A stretch of 64,000 nucleotides of DNA from CALHVX01 sp964640725 (GTDB lineage Bacteria > Pseudomonadota > Gammaproteobacteria > Pseudomonadales > Azotimanducaceae), in NCBI GenBank assembly GCA_964640725.1, contig CAZXIJ010000013.1, positions 55,765 through 119,764 of the forward strand, read 5' to 3'. A program made the translations under genes and the position numbers. Positions 32,794 through 40,717 of the stretch are shown here, one piece after another. Position 1 is the stretch's first letter, and the number at the start of each line of letters is the position of its first letter. The notes beneath the pieces were generated by a model. The model was not told the DNA's origin. It was given only the letters and a program-made list of their open reading frames with translations, and did no database searches.

Positions 32794-33540
32794 ATGGACT
32801 GGCAGGACTGCCTGACCGACGCGCAGCCCCAGGTGCTGCTGGGCACCCTCAAACGCATGGTAGAAAGTCAAAAGCAGGTCGCCACGGTGGTTTTGGTGGA
32901 CAATCTGGCAGAGCACGATGTGCTGGAAGCGCTGCTCGAAGATTCCAAACCGACCCTGCCTGCCGCCATCGCCCGCCTTGACTACTTGCTACGCAGCCCC
33001 TGGCGCTATCCGCCCCTGCCCTGGGGCTCCCGCTTCGGCACGCGCTATGAGCCCGGTCTGTTCTACGGAGCGCTCGCCAACGCCGCCCTCTTTGCCGAGA
33101 CCGCGTTCTATCGGCTGGTCTTCCTGGCTGGACCCAAACGCCCCCTGAACGGTCGCGTCATGAGCCAACACACGTTGTTCCACGCGCGCTTCCGGGCCGA
33201 CCGCGGCTACGACCTGACCGCCCCGCCCTTTGCCGAGCACGCCGCGACCCTGACGGACCCGGCGCGCTACGCGCCGTGCCAGGCCCTGGGCATCGCCCTG
33301 CGGGAAGCCGGTGCCCAGGCATTCGTCTACCGCTCGGCGCGGGTGAGCGACACAACCACCGACGGCAACAACATCGCGCTGGTCGTACCGCAGGCACTGC
33401 AGTCCCGCCAGCACCAGAAACCCGAACCGGTGCTGTGCGAAGCCACCGACAGCTACGTTCAGCTTCGACACCGCGAGGCGGTGCATCGCTTTGACCGCGA
33501 GCAGTTTCTGGTGCGCGGCGAGCTGCCCCACCCCGCGTAG
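32794..33540 (+). CDS. RES-domain toxin (NAD+-degrading ADP-ribosyltransferase fold)
   Basis: A 248-aa protein with the RES domain landmarks: the arginine in GSRFGTRYEPG, the glutamate in FAETAFYRL and the serine in VYRSARVSD. RES toxins of Xre-RES modules degrade NAD+ and stop growth. The protein has about 70 extra N-terminal residues before the domain, as in many family members. Its stop codon lies in the loop of a hairpin right before the assembly gap. Confidence 0.88.
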   Translation: MDWQDCLTDAQPQVLLGTLKRMVESQKQVATVVLVDNLAEHDVLEALLEDSKPTLPAAIARLDYLLRSPWRYPPLPWGSRFGTRYEPGLFYGALANAALFAETAFYRLVFLAGPKRPLNGRVMSQHTLFHARFRADRGYDLTAPPFAEHAATLTDPARYAPCQALGIALREAGAQAFVYRSARVSDTTTDGNNIALVVPQALQSRQHQKPEPVLCEATDSYVQLRHREAVHRFDREQFLVRGELPHPA

Positions 33541-33547
33541 CGGGGTG
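33529..33547 (+). terminator. Hairpin at the end of the toxin gene
   Basis: CACCCCGC (33529-33536) and GCGGGGTG (33540-33547) form a perfect 8-bp GC-rich stem with a three-base loop (gta). The TAG stop is 33538-33540. The assembly gap starts 6 bp later, so a U-tract cannot be judged. It is a likely terminator for the toxin-antitoxin operon and a plausible cause of the assembly break. Confidence 0.5.
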
Positions 33548-33552
33548 AACTC

Positions 33553-33652
33553 NNNNNNNNNNNNNNNNNNNNNNNNNNNNNNNNNNNNNNNNNNNNNNNN
33601 NNNNNNNNNNNNNNNNNNNNNNNNNNNNNNNNNNNNNNNNNNNNNNNNNNNN
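33553..33652. other. Assembly gap (100 N)
   Basis: Exactly 100 undetermined bases, the conventional size for a scaffold gap of unknown length. The true distance between the RES toxin and the MBL-fold gene, and anything between them, is unknown. Confidence 0.98.
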
Positions 33653-33697
33653 CCGGGTTATCATGGCCCCAGTCAAACAAACCCAGCGAGCGACAAG

Positions 33698-34387
33698 ATG
33701 GCCTACGAAGAAGCACCGGAACTGATCGTCGAGCAAATCGAGATCGGGCCCATGCAGAACTTCACCTACCTGATCGGTTCCCGATCCACCCGCGAGGTTG
33801 TGGTGGTCGATCCGGCCTGGGACATCGACGGGCTGCTCGCGCACATTAACGAACGCGACTACAAGCTCGCCGGCGCGCTCGTGACCCACTACCATCCGGA
33901 CCACATCGGCGGCGCCTTCGGCGGTCACGAGATCGAAGGACTGGCTGAGCTGCTGGCCAAGAACCCCGTGCACATCTATGCGCACAAGGAAGAGGCCGCC
34001 GGGGTGCGTAAGGTGACGGGCATTTCCGAGTCAGATCTGAAGTCTGTCGAGTCCGGCGACAAGCTGGACATCGGCGATATTGAGGTGGAGTTCCTGCACA
34101 CCCCCGGTCATACCCCGGGCAGCCAGTGCTTCCGCATCAAGAACACGCTGGTGTCAGGCGACACGCTGTTCATCAACGGCTGCGGGCGCGTCGACCTGCC
34201 CGGCAGCAATGTCGAAGACATGTACCGCAGCATGCGCAAGCTCAACGACCTGCCGGACGACACCCTGCTGCTGCCGGGCCACAACTACGGCCCGGTACCC
34301 AACGCCACGATGGCCGACACCCGCAAGCAGAACGTCCACCTGCGCGTCGACGACGTCGATCAGTTTCGAATGTTCATGGGGCAGTAG
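33698..34387 (+). CDS. MBL-fold metallo-hydrolase (glyoxalase II-like)
   Basis: A 229-aa metallo-beta-lactamase-fold protein. It has THYHPDHIGG (HxHxDH), HTPGHTPGSQCF, VSGDTLFINGCGRVDLPGS and LLPGHNYG. The last motifs resemble the hydroxyacylglutathione hydrolase / persulfide dioxygenase group. Hydrolysis of a glutathione thioester or sulfur oxidation are both possible. The start is a complete ATG 45 bp after the gap. It converges with the TolC-type gene and overlaps it by 14 bp at the 3' ends. Confidence 0.85.
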   Translation: MAYEEAPELIVEQIEIGPMQNFTYLIGSRSTREVVVVDPAWDIDGLLAHINERDYKLAGALVTHYHPDHIGGAFGGHEIEGLAELLAKNPVHIYAHKEEAAGVRKVTGISESDLKSVESGDKLDIGDIEVEFLHTPGHTPGSQCFRIKNTLVSGDTLFINGCGRVDLPGSNVEDMYRSMRKLNDLPDDTLLLPGHNYGPVPNATMADTRKQNVHLRVDDVDQFRMFMGQ

Positions 34388-35921
34388 CGCCCGCGGGCAG
34401 GCCGAGTGCCTCGAAGTTCAGCGTCGCGGCGTCGATCTCGGTGCGGGCCAGCTGCCGGCGCAAAGACGCTTTCAACAGCGCGACCTCGGCGTTGGCCGCC
34501 GCCACTTCCCGCAGGTTGATCAGAAAAAAGTCGCTGGCGCCCTGCCGGAACCGGCTGTTTTCCGCCTTGACGAGGGTGCGGGTCTGCGACAGCTCCAGCG
34601 CCGCGAGCGCCTCCAGGTCTTCCGCCGCCCGCAACTCGATCAGCAGATCTGCGAACTGCTGGGTCAGCTGATCGGTACGCAGCTGGCGCTCGGCCGCAAG
34701 CTCCGACAGCTGAGCCTCGGCAGCGCTGACATCGCCGCGGGCCTTGCGACGCTGCAAGGGCACAGAAAACTGCAGCCCGACGATAGGGTCGGTGGAATCC
34801 CGGGACACGCCGCCCTGCCCGACGCCGCCCAGGCTCTGAGCAAGCTCGAAGGTCAGATCAAGGGTCGGGTCCAGCGCGTTGCGGGCCAGCCGCAGCTCCG
34901 CGTTGGCACGCGCCACGGCAATGTTGAGCTGCGCGAGCGCCGGGTGGCGCCCGAGCAAATCGGGCAGCTGCGCAAAGGTGGGGGCCAGCTGCACGGAAGG
35001 CCGCTCATCCTGCAGCCCGGCCACAGGCGGTTCTGCCGCCGGCAATTGCGCCCGCACCGGTGCCTGCATTTGCCCGTCATCGTCCCGGTAGTAGATCGCA
35101 AGGCTATTGGCGGCCTTGTCGAAGGCAGCTCTGGCGGTCGTCACCAGCACGCGCCGGTTGGTGATGTTGCGGGCGTTCTCCGTCAGGTCGATGCGCGCCC
35201 GGGCACCTTGCCGCACTTCCGCCTGCAGGCCGTCATCGCGCGCCAGAGACAGCGCCAGCAAGGATTCGTAGGCGCGCAGCTGGCGTCCCAAGGCACGCCA
35301 GTACCAGTACGCCGCTGCCGCCTTGCGCTGCACGCCAATGCGCGTCATCAGCACTTCAAGGTCTGCGGCCCTCAGCGCCAGCTCTGCATCAAGGATCGAG
35401 TAACGCCGGTCGTCGATGCCCCGGTCCTTGAGCAGCGAGAACAACATTCCGACCTTCAGCCGGCCGCCCTTGTTGGTGAAGTACTCATCGTAGTAGACCG
35501 GCAACTCGCCGGCAGACAGGTCGTACGCGCCATAGATCTCGCCGCCAAAGGCCCCCAGGGGCTGCGTGACCTTGGAGGCGAAGGTGCGTCCGTTGTAGAA
35601 CCCGCCAAGATAGGCAAAAGAGTCGGCCTCGAAAACCAGGTCGAAAGCACCGCGGGTTGCCGTCAGCTTGCCGGAGACCTGGTCCCGCTTGCGCAGCGCT
35701 TGAATAATGCTCGGGTAGTGCTGGGCCGCGCGGGCGAGAACGTCGTCCAGGTCGAGCGGCCTGCTCGTTTCGGTCACGACCGGGATGAGCTCCAGCGGTG
35801 CCTGTGGCTGCGCTGCCGCGGCAGACATCGCGAAGCAGCAGCTGCTGAGCCACAGCCCGACCATCCGCCAGCTGCTGCGCCGCTGCTTGCGCAGCGGGCT
35901 AGAACGAAGGCGCTGGCGCAC
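34374..35921 (-). CDS. TolC-family outer-membrane efflux protein
   Basis: A 515-aa protein. Its signal peptide has a basic n-region (LRKQRR), a core MVGLWLSSCCFAM and a cleavage site near AAAAQ. Two tandem coiled-coil repeats typical of TolC trimer subunits follow (LDDVLARAAQHYPSIIQALR and, in the second half, LGRHPALAQLNIAVARANAE). The GTG at 35921 is chosen because it keeps the whole signal peptide and has GGAG 10 nt upstream; an ATG at 35864 would remove the n-region. It overlaps the HlyD-type gene by 23 bp and is the outer-membrane exit of the operon. Confidence 0.87.
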   Translation of the reverse strand: MRQRLRSSPLRKQRRSSWRMVGLWLSSCCFAMSAAAAQPQAPLELIPVVTETSRPLDLDDVLARAAQHYPSIIQALRKRDQVSGKLTATRGAFDLVFEADSFAYLGGFYNGRTFASKVTQPLGAFGGEIYGAYDLSAGELPVYYDEYFTNKGGRLKVGMLFSLLKDRGIDDRRYSILDAELALRAADLEVLMTRIGVQRKAAAAYWYWRALGRQLRAYESLLALSLARDDGLQAEVRQGARARIDLTENARNITNRRVLVTTARAAFDKAANSLAIYYRDDDGQMQAPVRAQLPAAEPPVAGLQDERPSVQLAPTFAQLPDLLGRHPALAQLNIAVARANAELRLARNALDPTLDLTFELAQSLGGVGQGGVSRDSTDPIVGLQFSVPLQRRKARGDVSAAEAQLSELAAERQLRTDQLTQQFADLLIELRAAEDLEALAALELSQTRTLVKAENSRFRQGASDFFLINLREVAAANAEVALLKASLRRQLARTEIDAATLNFEALGLPAGATAP

Positions 35922-36936
35922 GGGCAGGAAACTCCGGTGGGAAGTTGTTGACCTGACGCCAGATCTCAAAGCCCACAGACACGCGCTCAAGCAGCACCCA
36001 GCCCCGAGCCTTGGCGCCGTAGCGCAGCACATTGGAATCGGGCCAGCCGCGCTCGGAGTTAGGATGCTCGCTGATGATGACCCGGAAGCGCCCGTCTGTT
36101 TGCGCCGACGGGTCAACGTTCAGCACGATGCCGTCGAACACGCCCACAGCAATGGATGGCCAGCCGCTGAACTGCACCACGGGCCAGCCTTCAAACTGCA
36201 GCGTCACCTCAGCGCCCGGGTGAATGAGGGCACTGTCGCGACCATCGATGTACAGCTCGACGGCGCGGCCTGCGTCTGCCGGCACAAAGCTCGCGAGCGC
36301 GTCGCCGGCATTGACGAAAGTCGCGCTGTCACCGGCGTTGACCTGCAGGATCACGCCGTCCCGGGGGGCGCGCACCACCTGCACGGAATCCCGGGACAAC
36401 CGGACCTCTGCGCGCGTGAGCGCCGCCGCCGCCGCCGCCACCCGCGCCCGGCGTTCCTGGACGCGGATTCGGGCCTGTTCCAGATCACGCTGCGCCGCCA
36501 GCCCTTCGTCAAGCAGCGCCTGAGTGCGCCGGTAATCGATCTCGGCAGTCGTCATCGCTGCCTCGGCCGCTTCCATCTGCGAGCTCAGCTGACCGCGCTC
36601 CTGCTCCAGCCGCTCGAGCAGCTGCGGGTCGTTATCGATGATGCGGGCAATCGGATCGCCAACCTTGACGCGGCTGCCGTCCCGCACAAACCAGTTCTGA
36701 ATTCGACCGGAGACCAGGGCGTTGATCTCCTGCAGCCGGTCGTTGGGGTCGAGCGCGATAATGCGGCCGGAACCTGCAGCAGTCTGCACCCAGGGCGCGA
36801 AGGCCAGAAAGGCGGCGACCAGCGCCATGGTGAACAGGATGAGCCATGCACTCACCCACATCACCCGCGGCTTTTTGATGGAGTCGAGGGTCTTAAACAG
36901 CTGTTCGTGCTGTTCGCGGTGCGAGCTTGCCGCCAT
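35899..36936 (-). CDS. HlyD-family membrane-fusion (adaptor) protein
   Basis: A 345-aa periplasmic adaptor. One N-terminal transmembrane helix (about 26-48, WLILFTMALVAAFLAF) is followed by a split lipoyl domain (NALVSGRIQNWFVRDGSRVK, VRAPRDGVILQVNAGDSATF), an alpha-hairpin coiled coil (LLERLEQERGQLSSQMEAAE onward) and a beta-barrel. It should bridge the ABC subunit and the TolC protein. The ATG lies 2 bp after the stop of the ABC gene, and the 3' end overlaps the TolC gene. Confidence 0.87.
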   Translation of the reverse strand: MAASSHREQHEQLFKTLDSIKKPRVMWVSAWLILFTMALVAAFLAFAPWVQTAAGSGRIIALDPNDRLQEINALVSGRIQNWFVRDGSRVKVGDPIARIIDNDPQLLERLEQERGQLSSQMEAAEAAMTTAEIDYRRTQALLDEGLAAQRDLEQARIRVQERRARVAAAAAALTRAEVRLSRDSVQVVRAPRDGVILQVNAGDSATFVNAGDALASFVPADAGRAVELYIDGRDSALIHPGAEVTLQFEGWPVVQFSGWPSIAVGVFDGIVLNVDPSAQTDGRFRVIISEHPNSERGWPDSNVLRYGAKARGWVLLERVSVGFEIWRQVNNFPPEFPARAPAPSF

Positions 36937-36938
36937 GG

Positions 36939-38657
36939 TCAGGGCCCTTCCGTTGGCGAGGAAGACGGCAGGCTGTGGCGGACCTGGTCGCGGTAGCTGT
37001 CGAAGTCCTCGAAGAGCAGCTGCCGTCGCGCCTCCAGCACCAGCCACCGATCACAGCCCAACTCTGGCTCGCGGGACGAAAACACCATCGCGGTGGACGC
37101 GCCCTGGGTGACTTCACGGAGCAGGTCCAGGGATTGACGCAGCACGTGATCGGGAATCATGTCGTAGAGCTGGCTCAGCACCAGCAACCGTGGCTGCGCG
37201 ATGATCGCCGAAGCCAGCTTGAGCTGCATGGTCTCGGCGATCGACAGGGGCCAGCCGCTGGCGGTAATCCGCGTATCGAGGCCTTCGTCCAGCTTGCCCA
37301 CGGTCTCTTCGAGACCAACGGCACGCAGCGCTTCGAGCAGCAGGCTAGGATCGCCGTCACGACCGCTCAGCTCAAGCAGCTCGCGCAGTTTCATGTCGAT
37401 GGTGTTGGGACGATCCAGCACAATGATCTGTTGCCGCTGAATATGCTGCGGAATCGAGACCAGATCGACCCCGCCCAGGGTCCCGAAGCCGCTCGTCGGC
37501 GCTTCGTGCCCCTTCAGAAATCCGGTCATGGCACGAACGGAGCCGTGCTCTTCCGCATGCACGAGCACGCGGGCACCCGCAGGCAGGGCGAAGTCCAGCT
37601 GCACGTTCTCGCCCCGAATCCGCATGGACGCATGGCTGAACGCCAGCTCGCTGCTGGGCGCGCGCTCGTCCCGGTCCGGGCTGTAGACCTCCTGCTCGAC
37701 GTCGTAAAACATCGCCAGTTCATCGGCCGCAGCACACAAATCGTAGAAGTAGGTGAGGTACAGGCCCAGCTGCGAAATTCCGACAAACACCACGGACAAC
37801 ACCAGCTCTGCCGCAACCAACTGGCCGATGGACAGTTGCCCCTGGATCACCAGCCAGCCACCCAGGCCAAGAAGCAGCGCACTGGAGGAGGCATACAGAA
37901 ACAGCAGCACCAGCGTCTGCGAGAAATGATGCCGAAAGTGCAGCTTCTGCTGCTCGATAAAACGATCCGTCATGTGATCGGTCTGCGCCAGCGCGTAATC
38001 GATGTGGCGCTCAGACTTGAAGAACCCATTCGAGGCGCCCAGGCTCTCCAGCCAGGTGGCCACTGCGTGCTTGCGATGTGACAGCTCAACGGCTGAACGC
38101 ATGGCGCGCTTGCCCCAGACCATCCACACCACCCAGATGAGCAGAACCAGCACGATGCTGAACGCGAGAAAGAGCGGGTGGTACATCGAAACGAGCACGA
38201 AACCCACCAGGGTCTGCAGCACGATCGTAAACCCGCCCACGAGCAGGTTCGGCATGGTCTTGGTGACGATGATCGCGTCGAAGTAACGGTTGAAGAGCGA
38301 GCCCTTGCCCGTATCTTCAAAGAACGGATTGACGGCGTAAATCGCGCGCAGGGCAACCTCTGACACGATCCGCGCGTAAAAGCGGCGACTGAACAGATCC
38401 ATCAGGTGAATGCGCAGGGCGTTCAGCAAACTCGCGAACACCAGCAACACGAACAGCGCGACGGACAGCACGATGAGCGGCGTCACCAGCCCGGTATAGG
38501 CCACGTTGTTGATCAGCAGCTGCACGGAGATCGGCGTTGCCAGAGACAGCAGGCTGATGCCCACCCCGTAAATCAGCACGAGCGCGAAGTAGCGGTCCTC
38601 GGGACCGAGGATCACCCCGATAAAACGCCATACTGCCCCAAGGGTACGAGTTGCCAA
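36939..38657 (-). CDS. ABC exporter subunit with a degenerate nucleotide-binding domain
   Basis: A 572-aa protein with the half-transporter layout of type I secretion exporters. Six transmembrane helices (about residues 22-300) precede an NBD-like domain (about 335-555). Every ATPase motif is altered. The Walker A region reads VLVHAEEHGSVRAM (364-377, no GxxGxGKS and no lysine). The Q-loop glutamine is replaced (VLDRP). LSGGQ reads LSIAE (471-475). Walker B reads RLLVLSQ (no D-E). The H-loop histidine is absent (VFSSRE). The intervening sequence still matches NBD topology (EGLDTRITASGWPLS, AIIAQPRLLVL). The frame is intact and the operon complete, so this looks like selection for a non-hydrolysing ABC protein rather than a pseudogene. 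There is no C39 peptidase domain. A separate ATPase partner is not visible in the window. Confidence 0.85.
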   Translation of the reverse strand: MATRTLGAVWRFIGVILGPEDRYFALVLIYGVGISLLSLATPISVQLLINNVAYTGLVTPLIVLSVALFVLLVFASLLNALRIHLMDLFSRRFYARIVSEVALRAIYAVNPFFEDTGKGSLFNRYFDAIIVTKTMPNLLVGGFTIVLQTLVGFVLVSMYHPLFLAFSIVLVLLIWVVWMVWGKRAMRSAVELSHRKHAVATWLESLGASNGFFKSERHIDYALAQTDHMTDRFIEQQKLHFRHHFSQTLVLLFLYASSSALLLGLGGWLVIQGQLSIGQLVAAELVLSVVFVGISQLGLYLTYFYDLCAAADELAMFYDVEQEVYSPDRDERAPSSELAFSHASMRIRGENVQLDFALPAGARVLVHAEEHGSVRAMTGFLKGHEAPTSGFGTLGGVDLVSIPQHIQRQQIIVLDRPNTIDMKLRELLELSGRDGDPSLLLEALRAVGLEETVGKLDEGLDTRITASGWPLSIAETMQLKLASAIIAQPRLLVLSQLYDMIPDHVLRQSLDLLREVTQGASTAMVFSSREPELGCDRWLVLEARRQLLFEDFDSYRDQVRHSLPSSSPTEGP

Positions 38658-38690
38658 TTTACCGTGCCTGCTCTGGCGTCATGAATGTCA

Positions 38691-39194
38691 TCAGCTCGGA
38701 CCGCAGCCCTGCAGACCGCTGCGCCGGAGCATATGCACAGTCTTCTCTGTGCAGCGGCTGACCGGCACAAAGCGCGCGGTGCGGCCAAGCAGGGGCGTGC
38801 CGATGTAGCCTCGCAGCTTCAGCTCGTCACCGCTCACGGTCATGCGCGACGAGTAGGTCTTGCCGCTTTCCGGGTCGTAGATCTCGCCCTGCCAACGCTT
38901 GCCGCTAAACCGGTAGCCGCCCAGCAGATTGAGGCCGAGGACCGGGCGCTGCCGCAAAGCCTCGTCGGGATTGTTGAGATCCGTAACCGGCGTGCCCTCT
39001 GGCCCGGCTTCTCCGGACCGAAACAGCGGATGGCGCAGCGCGATGACTGTCGCGCTCAAGCCACCATCAGCCGTGCGGGCAATCTCGATGATCGAGCTGC
39101 TACCAGCCCAGCGCCCCAGCACAGCGTCCGCCGCATCGATCGCGTGCGCGGTCGATGCGAGCCAGAGCAGGCCGAGGGGGAGCAGGCGCAGCAT
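38691..39194 (-). CDS. DUF2147 family exported protein
   Basis: A 167-aa protein with a signal peptide (MLRLLPLGLLWLASTAHAID). It has the DUF2147 core: VLGRWAGSSSIIEIART, LLGGYRFSGKRWQGEIYDPE, SGKTYSSRMT, LKLRGYIGTPLLGRTARFVP. The family is a small lipocalin-like beta domain of unknown role in Gram-negative envelopes. It sits between mdh (1-bp gap) and the ABC exporter gene (33-bp gap), all on the same strand. Confidence 0.85.
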   Translation of the reverse strand: MLRLLPLGLLWLASTAHAIDAADAVLGRWAGSSSIIEIARTADGGLSATVIALRHPLFRSGEAGPEGTPVTDLNNPDEALRQRPVLGLNLLGGYRFSGKRWQGEIYDPESGKTYSSRMTVSGDELKLRGYIGTPLLGRTARFVPVSRCTEKTVHMLRRSGLQGCGPS

Positions 39195-39195
39195 G

Positions 39196-40170
39196 CTAGG
39201 GCAGCAGGTGCGCGACCGCGTCGCGTTCCTCGGCCAGCTCCGTTTCCGTCGCGGTCATCTTGCCCTGGCTGAAGGCATTGATGTCCAGGCCCTGCACGAT
39301 GGACCAGTCGCCGTCTTTACAGGTCACCGGGAACGAATAGATCAGGCCTTCGGCAATGCCGTAGCTGCCGTCGGAGTAGACGCCCATGCTGACAATGCCG
39401 TCGCTGCCGAGCGCCCAGTCATGCATGTGGTCGATCGCCGCGTTGGCGGCTGAAGCTGCGCTGGACGCGCCCCGGGCCTCGATGATCGCGGCGCCCCGCT
39501 GCTGCACCGTGGGAATGAAATCGTTCTCGTACCAGGCCTGGTCGACCAGCTCCATGGCCGCTTTGCCGGCAACGGTCGCGCCGTGCAGGTCCGGGTACTG
39601 GGTCGCCGAGTGGTTGCCCCAGATCGCGAGGTCTTTCACGTCGGTGGTGTGTTTGCCGGTCTTCATCGCCAGCTGCGCCATGGCGCGGTTGTGGTCCAGC
39701 CGGGTCATGGCCGTGAACTGCCGGGGGTCAATGTCCGGCGCGTTGCGCTGGGCGATCAGGCTGTTGGTGTTGGCCGGGTTGCCGACCACCAGCACTTTAA
39801 CGCCGCGCGACGCGTGATCGTTGATGGCCTTGCCCTGCACCGAGAAGATCGCGGCGTTCGCCTCAAGCAGATCCTTGCGCTCCATGCCTTTGCTGCGCGG
39901 CCGGGAGCCGACCAACAGCGCGTAGTCGGTGTCCTTGAACGCCACGTCTGCATCGCTGGTCGGGATCATGTCCACCACCAGCGGGAAGGCGCAATCCTGG
40001 ACCTCCATGATGACGCCCTTGAGCGCGTCCATGGCCGGCGGAATCTCGAGCAACTGCATGATGACCGGCTGGTCTTTGCCCAGCATTTCGCCGGAAGCAA
40101 CCCGGAACAGCAGGGCGTAACCGATCTGGCCGGCGGCGCCGGTAATTGTGACGCGAACGGGTGGTTTCAA
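39196..40170 (-). CDS. mdh: Malate dehydrogenase
   Basis: A 324-aa enzyme. The Rossmann start VRVTITGAAGQIGYALLFRV is followed by GSRPRSKGMERKDLLEANA, VVGNPANTNSLIA, TRLDHNRAMAQLA and the catalytic histidine in IWGNHSATQYPD. This is the cytosolic-type malate dehydrogenase group found in many bacteria. It oxidises malate to oxaloacetate with NAD+. The start is a TTG at 40170, decided by CAGGAG 8 nt upstream and by the family N-terminus (K-P-P-V-R-V). It is probably cotranscribed with the nudix gene upstream and DUF2147 downstream. Confidence 0.92.
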   Translation of the reverse strand: MKPPVRVTITGAAGQIGYALLFRVASGEMLGKDQPVIMQLLEIPPAMDALKGVIMEVQDCAFPLVVDMIPTSDADVAFKDTDYALLVGSRPRSKGMERKDLLEANAAIFSVQGKAINDHASRGVKVLVVGNPANTNSLIAQRNAPDIDPRQFTAMTRLDHNRAMAQLAMKTGKHTTDVKDLAIWGNHSATQYPDLHGATVAGKAAMELVDQAWYENDFIPTVQQRGAAIIEARGASSAASAANAAIDHMHDWALGSDGIVSMGVYSDGSYGIAEGLIYSFPVTCKDGDWSIVQGLDINAFSQGKMTATETELAEERDAVAHLLP

Positions 40171-40201
40171 GCTGTTTCTCCTGGAAAGCGAGCTGTGCAT
40201 T

Positions 40202-40672
40202 CTATGGGCTTTTCGGCCCCGTCGCGACGCCTTGGTCCTCATCGCGCTCACAGAACCAGTGCGGGGGATCGAGCGCGAGATCGATCCAGCGCGGACGCCG
40301 CCTGGGCAGCTGGCCGGGCAAGGCCCACACCGCCACATCCGCGCTGCTCGGCTCGTTGAGCCTGGCGACCCCATGATAGCGAGTCGCCGTGAACACCCAG
40401 TTGACGCCTACCGCACCGCGATAGCGGTAGGGCAGCACACAGCACGGCGACAGCGCCTGGACGATGCAGCCGGTTTCTTCCTGACATTCCCGCCGGGCTG
40501 CCTCCGAGGGCAGCTCGCCGGCTTCGACGTGCCCGCCAGGCAGGCCGAAGTAGCCGTCCAGAAAACCGGTGCCAGCTCGCCGGGCCAGAAAATACTCCGT
40601 GCCGCCGCCGGCATGGGGCCGCGGCAGCAATACGTGCGCCACCATGGGAAACTGGTCCCGGATATCTGTCAT
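40202..40672 (-). CDS. Nudix hydrolase
   Basis: A 156-aa protein with a complete Nudix box, GHVEAGELPSEAARRECQEE followed by TG, preceded by LDGYFGLPGG. Such enzymes hydrolyse nucleoside diphosphates linked to another moiety; MutT-like cleaning of oxidised nucleotides is possible. The substrate cannot be read from the sequence. It lies 31 bp upstream of mdh on the same strand and is divergent from a GNAT gene. Confidence 0.88.
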   Translation of the reverse strand: MTDIRDQFPMVAHVLLPRPHAGGGTEYFLARRAGTGFLDGYFGLPGGHVEAGELPSEAARRECQEETGCIVQALSPCCVLPYRYRGAVGVNWVFTATRYHGVARLNEPSSADVAVWALPGQLPRRRPRWIDLALDPPHWFCERDEDQGVATGPKSP

Positions 40673-40717
40673 CGCGTCCCCTGACGCTGTTCGCCTTGAT
40701 AAGGCCTGAGAGCTGCC

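Noticed and set aside
33491..33697. An open frame that reads through the 100-N gap into the MBL-fold protein
   Set aside because: It depends on undetermined bases; a complete start exists at 33698.
36939..38657. Calling the ABC subunit a pseudogene
   Set aside because: There is no stop or frameshift, overlaps with the partner genes are intact, and the NBD-like region keeps its full length; a conserved degenerate form fits better.
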